Positions 41,550 through 51,169 are shown, counted from the stretch's first letter. The stretch: 64,000 bases of DNA from Actinoalloteichus fjordicus (GCF_001941625.1 NZ_CP016076.1:6122001-6186000); one strand, 5' to 3'. Numbers and translations are program-made. Notes: generated from the sequence alone by a model not told the origin.

Positions 41550-41808
41550 CCCACCCCCGACCGCGTCACCGCCTGACCGCGCTGCGCGGGCCGCTGTCGC
41601 GACGAGCAGGCGGCCCGCCCCGGGGCGTCCGTCCCTGGCGCGAGCCCGCCTGCACGACGAACGAATCAGGGCGAGTCACGCGATCCGTCTCCGGGCGGCC
41701 CGCCCGTGCTCGGTCCAGGACGACACCCGACTCACGGGCGGCCGGCAGGCGAACGACACCGCACTCGGGAACGGAGATTCGCCGGGCAGGCGGACGGACC
41801 GGGGCGGT

Positions 41809-42828
41809 TCAGCTCCTGGGGTCGTCCTTCTCGCTCGTCGCCGAGCCGCCTGCGAGATCCGCCGGACCAGCATCGTCGATGCCGGTCCCGCCGCCCGTCC
41901 GCTCGGCCGAGTCCGCACCGCCCGACACCGGGTCACCCGGCGCCAGGCCGTCCAGGACCGGGCCGGCCGTCGACGAGCCGTCGGCGCCCTCGGTCGCCTG
42001 CGCGGCAGCGCCGACGTCGCCGGTCCGCTCCCCCGTCGTGGCGTCCGCCGCGTCCGGCGCAGGCTGCGACTCGGGCGAGTCTGCCTGGCCCTCGCCTGCC
42101 GCAGGCCCCGCCGCCTCGGCGGACGCCTCCGCCTGAGGTCGCAGGGCCTCGTCCAGCTCCTCGACCAGGGTCCGCAGCTCCAGCAGGCCGATCGCCCCGC
42201 TGGGCTCCTGCTCGGCGGTCTCCACCCGGCCGAGTCGATCGCCCGCCAGCCGTTCGCCGAGGGTGGCATCCAGCGGCAAAAACGTCATCGCCGCCTTCGC
42301 CGCGTCCGCGAGCTCCGACATCAGCGGATGGAAGACGGCGACGTCCACCAGGCCCGCCTCCTCGTCCACGAGTGCGGCCACCCGGACCTGGGCCAGCGGC
42401 AGTCGATGCTCGCCGAGGTTGACCGTGACGCCGTTGGGGTCGGGAACCGGCGGCACCGAGTCGTGGTACTCCCAGATGGTGTCGTCCGAGGGCGCGGCGG
42501 CCTTCCACGCGTCGGTGTACGGCCGCAGCGCCGTGTCGCCCTGGGCGCTGATCACCAGCGCGTAGACGGCACGGTGTCCGCGTTCGAGGGAGAAGTGCAG
42601 ATCGGGGTGCAGCGCGACGACCGACGCGCAGAGCTGGTTCTCGATGCGATCCGGCTCTCCGTCGCCGAGAGCGGCACTGACCTCAGGGAGCAGCAGCTCC
42701 CAGCGGGCCCAGAACTCCGCCGCCGCGCGTCCGGCGTCGCCCTCGGCGGGCGGCTCCTGGGCGAGGGGGGCCTCCGACTCGGTTCGCGCCGGCCAGAGCC
42801 GACGAAGGAATCTCTTCACAGTGCCCAT
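41809..42828 (-). CDS. Hypothetical conserved protein (339 aa)
   Basis: No family named. The first 230 residues look globular: WARWELLLPEVSAALGDGEPDRIENQLCASV, then ALHPDLHFSLERGHRAVYALVISAQG, and VRVAALVDEEAGLVDVAVFHPLMSEL. The last 110 are a Gly/Ala/Asp/Glu-rich low-complexity tail. It is 30 bases downstream of the MetE-like gene on the same strand and may be co-transcribed with it. Confidence 0.65.
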   Translation of the reverse strand: MGTVKRFLRRLWPARTESEAPLAQEPPAEGDAGRAAAEFWARWELLLPEVSAALGDGEPDRIENQLCASVVALHPDLHFSLERGHRAVYALVISAQGDTALRPYTDAWKAAAPSDDTIWEYHDSVPPVPDPNGVTVNLGEHRLPLAQVRVAALVDEEAGLVDVAVFHPLMSELADAAKAAMTFLPLDATLGERLAGDRLGRVETAEQEPSGAIGLLELRTLVEELDEALRPQAEASAEAAGPAAGEGQADSPESQPAPDAADATTGERTGDVGAAAQATEGADGSSTAGPVLDGLAPGDPVSGGADSAERTGGGTGIDDAGPADLAGGSATSEKDDPRS

Positions 42829-42858
42829 TGTGCTGTCCGTTCCCGATCGCTCGCGCGA

Positions 42859-43902
42859 TCACCAGTCCTCCGGCGGCTCGACGAACACTCGACCCAAATC
42901 CACCAGGGTGTTCATCGCCTTCCGGGTCCATTCCGGGGTCGCCCCGGCGAACCCGCACGACGGTGTCGGCACCGCCTGTGTGGCCAGCAGCGACCGGGGG
43001 AAGCCAAGCCGATCCACCAGCTCCAGGGCAGGCCTGGCCGCCTCGCGCAGGGTCGGGGGGCGAGTCGGCTCGGTCCCCGGCACGAGTCCCAGGAGCAGCG
43101 TCGCACCGGAGTCCCACAGCTCGCCGATCGTGTCCAGGGCCGTGGTCGACTCCGTCGCAGGCAGCGTGAGGTCGATTCCGAGGGCGTCGGCGCCCGCGCC
43201 CCGCAACACGGCCAGCGGTGCGTCCGGCGCGCAGCAGTGCAGCAGGACGGGAGATCCGGTGGCCTTCCGCGCGGCCTCGACCACCCCGGCGAGCACGTTC
43301 TGCGCCTCGGGCGCTGCGACGGCGGGCACCATGCTCAGGCCCGACGGTGTCGGCAGCAGCCCGGCGATCACCGCAGGCAGGCTGGGCTCGTCGATCTGGA
43401 CGACGATCTGCGCCCCGGTGCGGTCGGCCAGCTCACGGACGTGCGCGGCGAGGCCCTCCACCTGCGACTCGACCAGGTCACGCAGCGCGCCTGCGTCGGT
43501 GAGAAGGCGATGACCTCGCGGCAGCTCCACGCTCGCGCCGAAGGTCCACGGCCCGGCGAGCTGCACCTTGAGGCGGGCAGGCCGGACACCCGTCTCCTGA
43601 AGCACGGCGTCGAGCGCGTCGAGGTCCATGCGCATCAGGTCGTGTGCCCGACGCTGGTCGAGGCCGGGGCGGGCGGCGAGCCGATAACCGGAGGGGACCA
43701 CCTCGACCGGCATGGCGACCAGCAGCGCCGCCGTCCGGCCCAGCAGGTCGGCGCCGACGCCACGGGCAGGGAGCTCCGGAAGGTACGGCAGGTCCGGAAG
43801 CTCGCCGAGCACGATCCGGGCGGCCTCCACGGCGTTCGTCCCCGGCATCGAGCCGATCGCGGTGGCGGTGCCTGCGGGCCACGGTGTCTTGGTCACGATC
43901 AC
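42859..43902 (-). CDS. MetE-like cobalamin-independent methionine synthase family protein
   Basis: 347 residues resembling the C-terminal, catalytic barrel of MetE: SMPGTNAVEAARIVLGELP at the start, KVQLAGPWTFGA, VVQIDEPSLPAVI, VLLHCCAPDAPLAVL and FAGATPEWTRKAMNTL. It lacks the MetE N-terminal half and matches Rv3015c by context (from memory). His and two Cys-type metal ligands are partly present (LLHCC), so a methyltransferase or related role is possible but unproven. The GTG start is preceded by GGTAGGCA. Confidence 0.7.
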   Translation of the reverse strand: MIVTKTPWPAGTATAIGSMPGTNAVEAARIVLGELPDLPYLPELPARGVGADLLGRTAALLVAMPVEVVPSGYRLAARPGLDQRRAHDLMRMDLDALDAVLQETGVRPARLKVQLAGPWTFGASVELPRGHRLLTDAGALRDLVESQVEGLAAHVRELADRTGAQIVVQIDEPSLPAVIAGLLPTPSGLSMVPAVAAPEAQNVLAGVVEAARKATGSPVLLHCCAPDAPLAVLRGAGADALGIDLTLPATESTTALDTIGELWDSGATLLLGLVPGTEPTRPPTLREAARPALELVDRLGFPRSLLATQAVPTPSCGFAGATPEWTRKAMNTLVDLGRVFVEPPEDW

Positions 43903-44571
43903 TGCCTACCACCTCGGCCGATGTCGCCCTTCGCGGGCCGGCACCCAGCCGGGGAGGCAACCCGACTGGGCCGGTCCGTTCAGCCGACTCCGCCAGGTGG
44001 TCTAGACCCATTGACGAAGATCACCAGGCGGCCTAGCGTTCTCGCACCCGGGCGTCCGCGAACCGCCGAACGGATCGCCGACGGCCCGCCCGCCGACGTC
44101 CCCGTTGCGGGACGACGAGCGGACGCGGGGCGGCGCCGCGCCGCGTCGTCCCGCGTCCGCCTCCGGCAGTCCTGGCGCGAAACGGAGCAGCGTTCGCATC
44201 CCGGGGGTGGCTCGGGCACCGGAGCGGCCCAACGACGCGGATGTCTCGACCGCCGAACAGACCCCCGGCGGGCAGCCCCACCGGACAGGCCGCGAGGCGA
44301 CACAGTCCGACGCCGACACCGACGTCCGGCGTGGGAGATCCCGAGCGGGCGACCGGCCCGACGGTCACTCTCGTTCACCCTCTCGATTGAGCATCACTCG
44401 ATTTCCGAGTGTTCTTCCGGTTCGCCTGAGTCGCCGTCGCTGCCGGTGGCCACCGCCGCAGGCCGACTCACTCACGGGGGTGAGCGACGGCCGACGGGGA
44501 GCAGGCCGAACCGCCGACGCGAGGGCGCCGGCCGCGTGGGCCGGCCGGACCGGGATGGCACAGTGGTACGG
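43903..44571. other. Intergenic region with orphan promoter
   Basis: 669 bases without a convincing gene. It contains the DasR-type palindrome and promoter at 43995-44039; a plus-strand frame of 156 residues after them is Arg/Ser-rich without domain features. Confidence 0.45.
43995..44039 (+). promoter_or_regulatory. DasR-like operator (dre) followed by a good promoter
   Basis: The palindrome core GGTCTAGACC (43999-44008), within AGGTGGTCTAGACCCATT, is close to the actinomycete dre site. It is followed by TTGACG (44011-44016), a 17-base spacer and TAGCGT (44034-44039) on the plus strand. The nearest downstream gene starts 530 bases away, so the controlled gene is unclear; the MetE-like gene to the left is also possible. 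Confidence 0.55.
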
Positions 44572-45519
44572 GTGACTCTCAGCGTCTCGCCCACGACCCA
44601 GACAGCCGAACTCGCTCGCGAGGCCGTCCGAGAAGCCTCGGACCGAATCCGGCCACACGCGCGCCGCACTCCGATCATGCGGGTCGAACTCGACGGCAGG
44701 CCGCTGGTGCTGAAGCTGGAACACCTGCAGAAGACCGGGTCGTTCAAGCTGCGCGGCGCGTTGAACGCCATGCTCAGCGGCGAGCGCCCCGCCAGGGTCG
44801 TCACCGCGTCGGGCGGCAATCACGGCCTCGGCGTCGCCATGGCCGCGCGGCTGGCAGAGCTGCCCGCCGACGTCTACGTGCCGGAGACGGTGCCCGCAGG
44901 CAAGGCCCGCCGCATCGAGGCGCTGGGCGCCCGACTCGTCCGGCTCGGCCCGTCCTATGCCGATGCCGCCCGCGCCGCCCAGCAGGCCGCTGCCGAGTCC
45001 GGCGCGCGGTACGTGCCCGCCTTCGACGACCCGGCCGTGGTCGCGGGGCAGGGCACCGTCGCGCTGGAGATCGTCGAGGACGCGCCGGAGGTGGACGTCA
45101 TCGCCGTCGCGGCGGGCGGCGGCGGACTCGCGGCGGGGACGGTGTCGGCGGTGGCGCCCGACCGCCGCACAGTGGCGGTGGAACCGGACGGCTGCTGTTC
45201 CGTGCATCGCGCGATCGAGGAGGGCAGGCCGGTGGACGCCGAGGTGGACTCGGTGGCCGCCTCCGGCCTCGGCGCCTCTCGGATCGGCGCGGTGCCCTTC
45301 GCGGTGCTCAGCGAATTGGGCCGAGCCGGGGCACTGCGCTGCGAGCTGGTCACGGACGAACAGATCCTCGCCGCGCGGGACCGGCTCTGGGAGGAGTTCC
45401 GCATCGCCGTGGAGCCTGCCGCCGCCGCGCCCTTCGCCGCCTGGCAGGCGGGGCTGGTGCCCGGTGAGCACCCGGCCGTGGTGCTCTGCGGCGCGAACAC
45501 CGACTGGTCGCCTGCCTGA
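44572..45519 (+). CDS. PLP-dependent serine/threonine dehydratase-like enzyme
   Basis: 315 residues of the fold-type II PLP family. Lys59 in TGSFKLRGA forms the Schiff base; SGGNHGLG binds PLP phosphate; AAGGGGLAAG is the glycine-rich loop. It has no C-terminal ACT domain, so it is not a biosynthetic IlvA with feedback control. It could be a catabolic threonine or serine dehydratase. GTG 44572 is chosen because homology begins just after; no ribosome site is seen. Confidence 0.85.
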   Translation: MTLSVSPTTQTAELAREAVREASDRIRPHARRTPIMRVELDGRPLVLKLEHLQKTGSFKLRGALNAMLSGERPARVVTASGGNHGLGVAMAARLAELPADVYVPETVPAGKARRIEALGARLVRLGPSYADAARAAQQAAAESGARYVPAFDDPAVVAGQGTVALEIVEDAPEVDVIAVAAGGGGLAAGTVSAVAPDRRTVAVEPDGCCSVHRAIEEGRPVDAEVDSVAASGLGASRIGAVPFAVLSELGRAGALRCELVTDEQILAARDRLWEEFRIAVEPAAAAPFAAWQAGLVPGEHPAVVLCGANTDWSPA

Positions 45520-45702
45520 GCCCGAGCTGCCCGGCCGGTACTGCCCGGCCCGTGCTGCCTGCCGAGCCGACAGCCCGCGCCCGGCCTCTCGGCGAACGGC
45601 CTTCACCGGCTGCCCGCATCGGACGGATTCGGGCCGACCCCCGTCGAGCCGAGCCCCGTCGAGGCGAAGCCGAACCGCAGCACGCCGCCGACCGCCCCCG
45701 GG

Positions 45703-46719
45703 TCAGGCGGTGCGCTTGCGCCCGGTGGTCTTGCGCCGGGGGGACCGTGCCTTGTCGCCCTGCGCGGTCTTGGACTCGGTGTCGGCCGAATCGGCCCTAG
45801 CGCCGCTCGCGCTCTTCGACTTCGCCGAACCCGTCTTGGACCGGCCGCCCGACTCGGCCTTCGCCGTCGTCCTCCCACCGCCTGCGGGCTGCTTCGGCGC
45901 GGTCGTGCGGCGGCGGGCGGGCTTCTTCTCCGCCGCAGGCTCGTCCCCGGTCTTGGTCTGGGCGATGCTGCGCTCCAGCGCGGTCATCAGGTCGATGACA
46001 TCGCCGCCCGCAGGCTCCTCCGGCGGCCCGGTCGGGACCTCGACACCCTGCGCGCGGGCCTCGATCAGATCGCCGAGGAGCCGCTGGTAGTCGTCGGAGA
46101 ACTCCGTCGGATCGAACTCTCCGGTCATGTTCTCGATCAGCGAGGTGGCCATGTCGAGTTCCTGCGGTCGGACGGACACCTCCTGGCCGAGGAACTCGAA
46201 CTCGGCGGGGCGAATCTCGTCCGGCCAGAGCATGGTGTGCAGGACGATCACGTCGTCCCTGGCCCGCAGCATCGCCAGAGTCTCGCGCTGCCGAAGGGTG
46301 ATCTTGACGACGGCGAGGCGGCCGACCCGCTCCAGCGCATCCCGGAGCAGCACGTAGGGCCGCACCGAGGGATTCTCGGGTTCCAGCAGGTAGCTGCGCT
46401 GGAAGTAGATCGGGTCCACGCTCTCCACCGGGACGAACTCCAGCACCTGGATGGCCCGCTCTGTGGTGATCGGCAGCCGGGCGAAGTCCTCGGGCTCCAG
46501 GACGACCAGCCTGCCGTCGTCCATCTCGTAGCCTTTGGCGATCTCATCGAAGGTGACCTCCTCGCCACAGACGGTGCATACCCGCTTGTAGCGAATCCGA
46601 CCATGATCTTTCCGGTGCAACTGGAAGAAATGGTAATCATGGTCCTCCGTGGCGGCGTAGAGCCGGACAGCCACATTGACCAGCCCGAAGGAGATCGCGC
46701 CTCGCCACATCGACCGCAT
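45703..46719 (-). CDS. ku: DNA-end-binding protein Ku
   Basis: Ku binds double-strand DNA ends and recruits LigD in non-homologous end joining. The 338-residue protein has the Ku core beginning MRSMWRGAISFGLVNVAVRLYAATEDHD, with the family's KVCTVCGEEV-type pair (RVCTVCGEEVTFDEI) and SVDPIYFQRSYLLEPE. The C-terminal 80 residues are Lys/Ala/Ser-rich (KKPARRRT, KSKSASGA, RKTTGRKR), a basic tail for DNA contacts. ATG 46719 is chosen at the conserved start; the longer frame to 46833 is not supported. A LigD is not in the window. Confidence 0.93.
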   Translation of the reverse strand: MRSMWRGAISFGLVNVAVRLYAATEDHDYHFFQLHRKDHGRIRYKRVCTVCGEEVTFDEIAKGYEMDDGRLVVLEPEDFARLPITTERAIQVLEFVPVESVDPIYFQRSYLLEPENPSVRPYVLLRDALERVGRLAVVKITLRQRETLAMLRARDDVIVLHTMLWPDEIRPAEFEFLGQEVSVRPQELDMATSLIENMTGEFDPTEFSDDYQRLLGDLIEARAQGVEVPTGPPEEPAGGDVIDLMTALERSIAQTKTGDEPAAEKKPARRRTTAPKQPAGGGRTTAKAESGGRSKTGSAKSKSASGARADSADTESKTAQGDKARSPRRKTTGRKRTA

Positions 46720-46852
46720 GCCCCCTGGATACTCGCGCCTCGACGAGATCGCATCCGGGGCAGCCCCGTCGAGCTGCGGCGACGCTCGAAGCGAGCGCGT
46801 CATCACACCCGTGGGAGTTGCCTGGTCGCACACACTAAGACAGGCTTCAGGA

Positions 46853-47197
46853 GTGAGTGAGGAAACTATCCACCTCGAACTCGACGAGTCCGGCCTGGCG
46901 ATCGCACTGCCGAGGCCAGAGCACGAGCGAGACCAGGTTCAAGGAGTGCCCTACCGCCCGGTGGAATTCCGGGACGACGACTTGCCCACCGCCCTGGAGC
47001 GAACAGCGGCCTGGTTGCGCCAGGCTCAGGAATGGCTCGGCGAACCGGTGGATGTGATCGCGATTCATCTCGATTATGACGATCGAGACGGCTCGCCGTA
47101 TTACGACGTGAAACTGCTGTGTAACGACGAGGACCTGGCCGGGGCGCCGCTGGCGATTCGCAGCCACCTCCGGGGCAGGGGAGGCACTGCGGCGTGA
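46853..47197 (+). CDS. Small hypothetical protein (114 aa)
   Basis: Unknown. The sequence is acidic and well-structured: LELDESGLAIALPRPEHERDQ, PYRPVEFRDDDLPTALERTAAWLR, VDVIAIHLDYDDRDGSPYYDVKLL. The GTG at 46853 has AGGA too close to be a normal ribosome site. It is divergent from ku and ended by the hairpin at 47234-47279. Confidence 0.6.
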   Translation: MSEETIHLELDESGLAIALPRPEHERDQVQGVPYRPVEFRDDDLPTALERTAAWLRQAQEWLGEPVDVIAIHLDYDDRDGSPYYDVKLLCNDEDLAGAPLAIRSHLRGRGGTAA

Positions 47198-47233
47198 GGC
47201 CGACCGAACCGCTTAAGTGACCTTGGAATCACA

Positions 47234-47279
47234 TCCGGTCCGGCGACGTGTGGGGGCAGCACATCGTCGCCGGACCGGA
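47234..47279 (+). terminator. Terminator hairpin
   Basis: Perfect 15-bp arms TCCGGTCCGGCGACG and CGTCGCCGGACCGGA around a 16-base loop, 36 bases after the stop of the preceding gene. A second, weaker inverted repeat (TTGTGCGGA at 47284, TCCGCACAA at 47325) follows. Confidence 0.7.
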
Positions 47280-47411
47280 CTTGTTGTGCGGAGCGCTTCG
47301 CCGTGGTCGGCGGCGACGTCGTAGTCCGCACAAGACGTGGCTGACGGTGCCGATCTGACCCGTCAGCGGAGGAGCAATCGGGATTCGCCACAGCGAGACG
47401 AGCCGGACGGA

Positions 47412-47774
47412 TCAGACGAAGCCGAGCAGCGTTCCCATCCGGCGAGTGAGCACCGGGGCGTGCCGGTCACCTGGCGCGGGCAGCGCCAACAGCTCGGAGA
47501 GCGTGTCCTCCAAAACGCCGGAGGACTGCCAGAGGATGCCGCCCGCCGCGCCGGGACGGTCGACGACCATGCGGATAGCGGTGGTCTCGGTGGAGTCGTA
47601 CACGTATATCGCATCGATGAACTGACGCCTGCTGCGATAGCCGACCAGACAGGACGGCTCGCCCACGTCATCGACCAGGACGTGGAAGTCCCAGCCCGCG
47701 TCCTTGATCTTCGCCAGCGACGACAGCTCGGGATACCGTCGAATCGCCTGAGCTCGGGTGATCGACACTGCCAC
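47412..47774 (-). CDS. Hypothetical protein (120 aa)
   Basis: No family recognised. AQAIRRYPELSSLAKIKDAGWDFHVLVDD and GEPSCLVGYRSRRQFIDAIYVYDSTETTAIRMV suggest a small alpha/beta protein. Two GTG starts 6 bases apart (47774, 47768) are possible; AAGG and GGTGGAG lie upstream. It is divergent from the IclR regulator and shares a control region with a repeated operator-like element. Confidence 0.6.
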   Translation of the reverse strand: MAVSITRAQAIRRYPELSSLAKIKDAGWDFHVLVDDVGEPSCLVGYRSRRQFIDAIYVYDSTETTAIRMVVDRPGAAGGILWQSSGVLEDTLSELLALPAPGDRHAPVLTRRMGTLLGFV

Positions 47775-47878
47775 TCCACCACCTTCCAGCGATGCGGCAC
47801 TCCGGCCGCGCCCGACCCCGATCGGACCCGGTGGAACCTGAGAGAAGGATGCCACAGAGTGCACACTCTACTCAAACT

Positions 47879-47892
47879 GTTCACATAGTGCC
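47879..47892. promoter_or_regulatory. Putative IclR operator half-site
   Basis: GTTCACATAGTGCC differs at only two of 14 bases from the arm GTTCATATAGTGCG of the 35-bp palindrome at 51672-51706. It lies between the 47412 gene and the IclR regulator. A second TAGTGC element lies at 47998-48002 before IclR. Confidence 0.45.
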
Positions 47893-48060
47893 CGTGGCCA
47901 GAAAGGCGATAGGTTGAAAATTGACGAAGCAGGCAGGCTTGCGCGAACTGGGGCGAACCGCGGCCCCGCCCGCCACCGGTCCGCCGAATGCGTAGATAGT
48001 GCACAATGAGGCGCCTGATCTCATCAGCGAAGATCATCCGACAGTGAGAGGTCGTGACCG

Positions 48061-48789
48061 GTGCGCAGGTCGGCCCAGCCCGCCCGATCACCCGAATCGG
48101 AGGAGTCCGCCGCGCCGCCGCGCGGGGCCAAGACGCTCGACAGCGGCCTGCGCATTCTCTGGGAACTGCGTGATCACCCCGACGGGCTGATGCACGGCGA
48201 GCTGTCCCGACGGCTGGGCATCGAACGCACCGCCGTCTACCGGCTCATCGGCACGCTGCAGTCCAACCGGCTGGTGACCAAGACCGACGAAGGGCGCTAC
48301 CAGCTCGCCCTCGGCGTCCTGGAACTGGCGTCCTCGGTGCTGCCACAGCTCAGGAGGACCTTCACCCACCAACTGCGGGAGCTGGCCGAGACCTCGCAGG
48401 CCACGGCCTTCGTCACCGCTCTGGACGGCCAGAACAGCTGCGTGGTCGTCGCCGTGACCGAACCGTCCAAGACGATCACCCACGTCGCCTACCGGGTCGG
48501 CGCACGTCACGAGGCGGAACGGGGCGCCTCCGGCATCGCGATCCTGGCGGGCAGACCGCCGGTGCCCGGTGAGCGCGAGGCCATCACCGAGGCACGGCGG
48601 CTGGGCTACTCGGTGACCAGCGGCGAACTCCAGGAGGGCGCCTGGGGCATCGCCGCACCCATTCGTCCGCCGCACGGTCCGGCGGTGGCCAGCGTGGGCG
48701 TCGTCGCGATCGGCAGAGGCGACGAGGCGGTCATCGCACCCTCGGTGTTGCGCACCGCCGAGGCGATGAGCGCCAGCGGACAGCTCTGA
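48061..48789 (+). CDS. IclR-family transcriptional regulator
   Basis: 242 residues. N-terminal winged helix-turn-helix (about 26-80: LDSGLRILWELRDHPDGLMHGELSRRLGIERTAVYRLIGTLQS), then the IclR effector domain (QLRELAETSQATAFVTAL; GVVAIG). GTG start with GAGAGG 9 bases upstream. It is followed by a hydrolase, luciferase-like and PPOX genes, likely a catabolic gene group it could control; effector unknown. Confidence 0.88.
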   Translation: MRRSAQPARSPESEESAAPPRGAKTLDSGLRILWELRDHPDGLMHGELSRRLGIERTAVYRLIGTLQSNRLVTKTDEGRYQLALGVLELASSVLPQLRRTFTHQLRELAETSQATAFVTALDGQNSCVVVAVTEPSKTITHVAYRVGARHEAERGASGIAILAGRPPVPGEREAITEARRLGYSVTSGELQEGAWGIAAPIRPPHGPAVASVGVVAIGRGDEAVIAPSVLRTAEAMSASGQL

Positions 48790-49112
48790 GCTCGGGGCCG
48801 TCCGTCGTCCCGCAGGTTTTCCGCGATGAATTCCGCACCGACGAACGGGTGTCTTGATCGAGGCCGCAGAGCGTCGAGGAGAGACCAGGCCCGCCGGACC
48901 GACAAGGGCTGCCGCCAGCACGGAAACCCTCGAACGACCGGCCTGCCGCCGGCCACCCCGCCGATTTACCCCCTGTCGGGGGACCGCCGATCCGGGGGCT
49001 GCGGCGGTACGGCGACGGTGATCGCACCGTTGACAGGTCGCCGTCAGACCCCGAAGCTGGTCCGCAACCGGTGATCAACTGCCGGAATGGCGGCGTAGTG
49101 CGAGGAGCTGAT
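48790..49112. other. Intergenic region after IclR
   Basis: 323 bases without a supported gene. A short hairpin CCCCC-tgtc-GGGGG (48969-48982) may end the IclR transcript. Confidence 0.4.
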
Positions 49113-49901
49113 GTGACGATCCTGCCCCATGACGTACACGGCGACGGCCCGCAGCGCGTGATCGCGCTGCACGGCTGGTTCTCCGATCGCACCGCCTTCC
49201 GGTCGATCCGTCCGCTGCTCGACACCACTCGGTTCAGCTACGCCTTCGTCGACGTCCGGGGCTACGGGGAGGCGAGCGAGCTGGCGGGCGAGTACACGAT
49301 GGCCGAGATCGCCTCCGACGTCCTCGCGCTGGCGGATCACCTCGGCTGGTCGGAGTTCTCCCTCTTAGGACACTCGATGGGGGGCAAGGCCGCCGCCGCC
49401 GTGCTGGCCGCCGACGCGAGCCGGGTGACCGGCATCGTCGGGATCTCCCCCGTTCCCGCCTCCGGCGTCCCCTTCGACGATCAGGCCTGGCAGCTCTTCA
49501 CCGGCGCCGCCGAGAACGCGGACAATCGCCGAGCCATCATCGACTTGACCACCGGCAATCGACACACCGGCGTCTGGCTCGACGCGATGGTGCGTCATTC
49601 GCTGGCCGCCTCGTCCGTCTCGGCGTTCGCGAGCTATCTCCTCGACTGGGCACGGCACGACTTCCACGAGACGGTGCTCGGCGACCCGACCCCGATCCTG
49701 GTCATCGCGGGCGAGCACGACCCGGCCCTGAGCGCCGACGTGCTCCGGGGGACCTGGCTGGCCTGGCATCCGCACGCGCGGGTCGAGGTCTTCGGCAACG
49801 CGGGGCACTACGCCGCCGACGAGACCCCCATCGCCCTGGTGTCGGCCGTCGAGTCCTTCCTGACCCGACAGGAAGCCGACCGACCGATGGCCGCGGGCTG
49901 A
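49113..49901 (+). CDS. Alpha/beta hydrolase
   Basis: 262 residues. HGWFSD is the HG oxyanion region, GHSMGG the nucleophile elbow, VIAGEHDPALSADV the acid and FGNAGHYAADETP the catalytic His. GTG 49113 has GAGGAG 6 bases upstream; the frame begins earlier (49071) without a site. The substrate is unknown; it converges with the luciferase-like gene. Confidence 0.82.
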   Translation: MTILPHDVHGDGPQRVIALHGWFSDRTAFRSIRPLLDTTRFSYAFVDVRGYGEASELAGEYTMAEIASDVLALADHLGWSEFSLLGHSMGGKAAAAVLAADASRVTGIVGISPVPASGVPFDDQAWQLFTGAAENADNRRAIIDLTTGNRHTGVWLDAMVRHSLAASSVSAFASYLLDWARHDFHETVLGDPTPILVIAGEHDPALSADVLRGTWLAWHPHARVEVFGNAGHYAADETPIALVSAVESFLTRQEADRPMAAG

Positions 49902-50112
49902 GCGGCCGCCGCCGACCATGGTGTCGGCGATCCGCCGCCGGTTCGGGCGCTCCGGCCTGCGGCCCGTCGGCGGCGCGTGTCGCTGCACGCGCCGTCGAGG
50001 GGCGGGGCTCCTTGCCGACGGCGGCGTGCCGCCGGTCCCGGCCGCACAGCGGTCGTCCCGGTCGGTGGCGGGCCCGTGCGGCACCCGGTCCACGATGGGA
50101 GGACCGTCGGGA

Positions 50113-51099
50113 CTACCTCGTCTCGCCCCGCGCCGAGGCGAGCCCGGCCAGGCGCTTCATCGAGGCGGTCACCAGTTCCGGAGCCAGCGCACCGAAGTTG
50201 GCCAGCGCCAACAGGTGCGTGACGCCCAGCGCCTCCAGTCGGTCCATGCGATGCGCGACGCGCTCGGCATCGCCGAAGAGCACGAGCTGCGCCGCGTCGA
50301 GTTGTGCATAGCTGCGGTGGCTCTTGTGATAGAGGCGAGTGTCGGTGTACTGCGCGAGTGCAGGCCCGACCTCGTCCTCGACGTCCGTCCGCTCCCCGAC
50401 GTAGGTGTGCAGGGCGACGGCGACATCGCCCTCCCCCGTCGCGCCCGACTCGGCGAAGCCCTTGCGGTAGGCCGTGACGACCTCGCCGAGGTGATCGATG
50501 TCCTCGGCGGAGGCATACGGGATCAGCATGATGTTCCGGCCCTGCCTGCCGACGTGGTAGGCGGCCTCCGGCCGGATCACCGCCACCCACACCGGCGGTG
50601 ACGCGACCGGCGTGACGGCCGCACGAACCCCGGACAGCCGGTGGTACCGGCCGTCGAAGTGCACCGGCTCACCGGTCCACGCCCTGGTCAGGATCTCCAG
50701 CGCCTCGTCGAACCGGGTGCGCTTCTCCGCCTGGTCAAGGCCGAAGCCCGCGTACTCGTGCGGGAGGTAGCCGGAGCCGACACCGAGGGCGAGCCGTCCG
50801 CCGGAGAGCTGATCCAGCATCGCGTAGTCCTCGGCCAGCACCATCGGCGCGTGGAACGGCAGCACCGCGACCGCGACTCCGAGTCCGATGCGGCTGGTCT
50901 GCCGTGCGGCGGCGGCGAGCAGCACCGCAGGCGCAGGCACGATGCCGTACTCGTGAAAGTGATGCTCGGCCACGAAGTAGTTGGCGAAGCCGAGCTCCTC
51001 GGCGTAGGAGATCTCGTCCAGGAGCTGGTCGTAGAAGGCTGCGATGCTGCGGTCACGAGCCGGATAGTGGTCGGTGACCGAGAAGATGCTCAGCTTCAT
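50113..51099 (-). CDS. LLM-class flavin-dependent monooxygenase
   Basis: 328 residues of the bacterial luciferase-like fold: MKLSIFSVTDHYP at the start, FVAEHHFHEYGIVPAPAVL, and the typical LGVGSGYLPHEYAGFGL and WVAVIRPEAAYHVGRQGRNIMLIP. The cofactor is FMN or F420, which cannot be told from sequence. ATG 51099 has AAAGGA upstream. It follows a PPOX-type flavin protein gene (70 bases away), so the PPOX protein may be its flavin reductase partner. Confidence 0.83.
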   Translation of the reverse strand: MKLSIFSVTDHYPARDRSIAAFYDQLLDEISYAEELGFANYFVAEHHFHEYGIVPAPAVLLAAAARQTSRIGLGVAVAVLPFHAPMVLAEDYAMLDQLSGGRLALGVGSGYLPHEYAGFGLDQAEKRTRFDEALEILTRAWTGEPVHFDGRYHRLSGVRAAVTPVASPPVWVAVIRPEAAYHVGRQGRNIMLIPYASAEDIDHLGEVVTAYRKGFAESGATGEGDVAVALHTYVGERTDVEDEVGPALAQYTDTRLYHKSHRSYAQLDAAQLVLFGDAERVAHRMDRLEALGVTHLLALANFGALAPELVTASMKRLAGLASARGETR

Positions 51100-51169
51100 T
51101 GCTGGGAGTCCTTTCCCGGGATCGGGCGGACCGCTCGTACTGCGGGCCCGCGACGGCAACCTGCGATGA

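Noticed and set aside
44105-44575. 156-codon frame after the DasR-like promoter
   Set aside because: Arg/Ser/Pro-rich with no ribosome site or domain; kept only as a note that the promoter has no clear gene.
41287-45519. A 1410-codon plus-strand open frame
   Set aside because: It spans the end of the CNNM gene in another frame, two minus-strand genes and an intergenic region. Only its last 316 codons encode a real protein (dehydratase). High GC makes such long accidental frames common.
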